A stretch of DNA of 64,000 bases from Chalciporus piperatus (taxonomy: Eukaryota; Basidiomycota; Agaricomycetes; Boletales; Boletaceae): positions 60,410 to 124,409 of the forward strand of contig JBBPTG010000073.1 of assembly GCA_038093975.1 (NCBI GenBank), read 5' to 3'. The notes below the pieces were generated by a model. It did not search any database. It was given only the letters and a program-made list of their open reading frames with translations, and had not been told where the DNA came from. Of this stretch, positions 63,701-64,000 are shown in pieces; the first letter of the stretch is position 1, and every line of letters starts with the position of its first letter. Position numbers and translations under genes: made by a program.

Positions 63701-64000
63701 ATCCACAACACATCAGGGACTATTCTGAGTGGTAGAAAGGGTGTATCTTATGTATTCTAACAGGTTGTGGGTGTATATATCCCCCAGGTACAAGTTGTAG
63801 CTATGTTCCTGTCAATTGTTTGTATGTGCACCACTAAAGCAAGTGAACTGTGTTGGTGATGCAGTAGGAGATTTACTGAAGGTTTCAGCCAGGAACATAG
63901 CTACCACTGGTACCTGAGGGAGATTTACGCTTCCAATCTGTTGGAATACATGAGATACACCCTTTCTACCACTCAGAATAGTCCCTGATGTGTTGTGGAT
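63701..64000. repeat. 300-bp inverted-repeat (fold-back) element reaching the window edge
   Basis: The first ~63 bases (ATCCACAACACATCAGGGAC...) are almost exactly the inverse complement of the last ~63 bases of the window. The match continues more weakly inward to about 63812 and 63888 (TAGCTATGTTCCTG and CAGGAACATAGCTA), leaving a ~75-base loop. It may be a MITE or fold-back element; the right flank, and so any target duplication, is outside the window. Confidence 0.75.

Overview
The window looks like a chromosomal segment of a basidiomycete fungus, most likely an Agaricomycete. Genes are packed on both strands and cut by many introns of about 48-65 bp with GT-AG ends. The gene set (class II myosin, clade-3-type catalase, NUBPL/IND1, UTP22, MTR4, E-class P450, GH20, a beta-lactamase-fold serine hydrolase) and the repeats (Gypsy chromovirus with chromodomain, LINE with APE endonuclease and RNase H, Tc1/mariner derivatives) agree with this. 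No species is claimed.

Left arm, 1-31 kb, is gene-rich. In order: the 5' part of a myosin II heavy chain gene (minus, runs off the left edge); two adjacent C2H2-like zinc-finger genes (plus); an RBM18-type RRM protein; a catalase; a minus-strand gene that may encode a proteasome assembly chaperone 1-like protein, divergent from a mitochondrial IND1/NUBPL Fe-S carrier gene; a 428-bp Tc1/mariner deletion derivative; a gene carrying only the N-terminal domain of the GTPBP1/2 family, divergent from an E2 ubiquitin-conjugating enzyme with a SUMO-interaction-like tail; a cytochrome P450; and a head-to-head pair, UTP22 (SSU processome) and MTR4 (nuclear exosome helicase), sharing a 124-bp promoter.

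The middle, 31-55 kb, is a nested transposon island. A Gypsy chromovirus lies on the minus strand (gag at about 46-44 kb, protease at about 40 kb, RT/RNase H/integrase/chromodomain at 37.5-34.5 kb, an extra two-membrane-segment ORF, then the 3' LTR at 33.3-33.8 kb). Two large non-coding insertions split it: 2.4 kb with 33-bp terminal inverted repeats in pol, and 3.1 kb with very long minisatellite inverted repeats in gag. These two insertions and a third copy at about 32 kb share one composite core: an array of GC-rich hairpin modules about 150 bp apart, a conserved ~65-bp block with a CACGTG palindrome, then a T-rich minisatellite. I do not recognise this family, and it is the main candidate for something undescribed. 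A solo LTR with target duplication lies at 32.7-33.2 kb. LTR fragments at 47.6-48.2 kb have the opposite orientation and are preceded by a second copy of the membrane ORF. An apparently intact LINE (two ORFs overlapping as ATGA, poly-A tail) fills 48.2-54.9 kb.

Right arm, 55-64 kb, returns to single-copy genes: a small Cys-containing hypothetical protein, a possible cryptic gene, a secreted GH20 hexosaminidase, a membrane-anchored serine hydrolase, an orphan gene fragment, then about 1.6 kb of repeats ending in a 300-bp inverted-repeat structure at the window edge.

Exon boundaries come from reading frame, splice-site and family-motif agreement only; no transcript data or database search was used.
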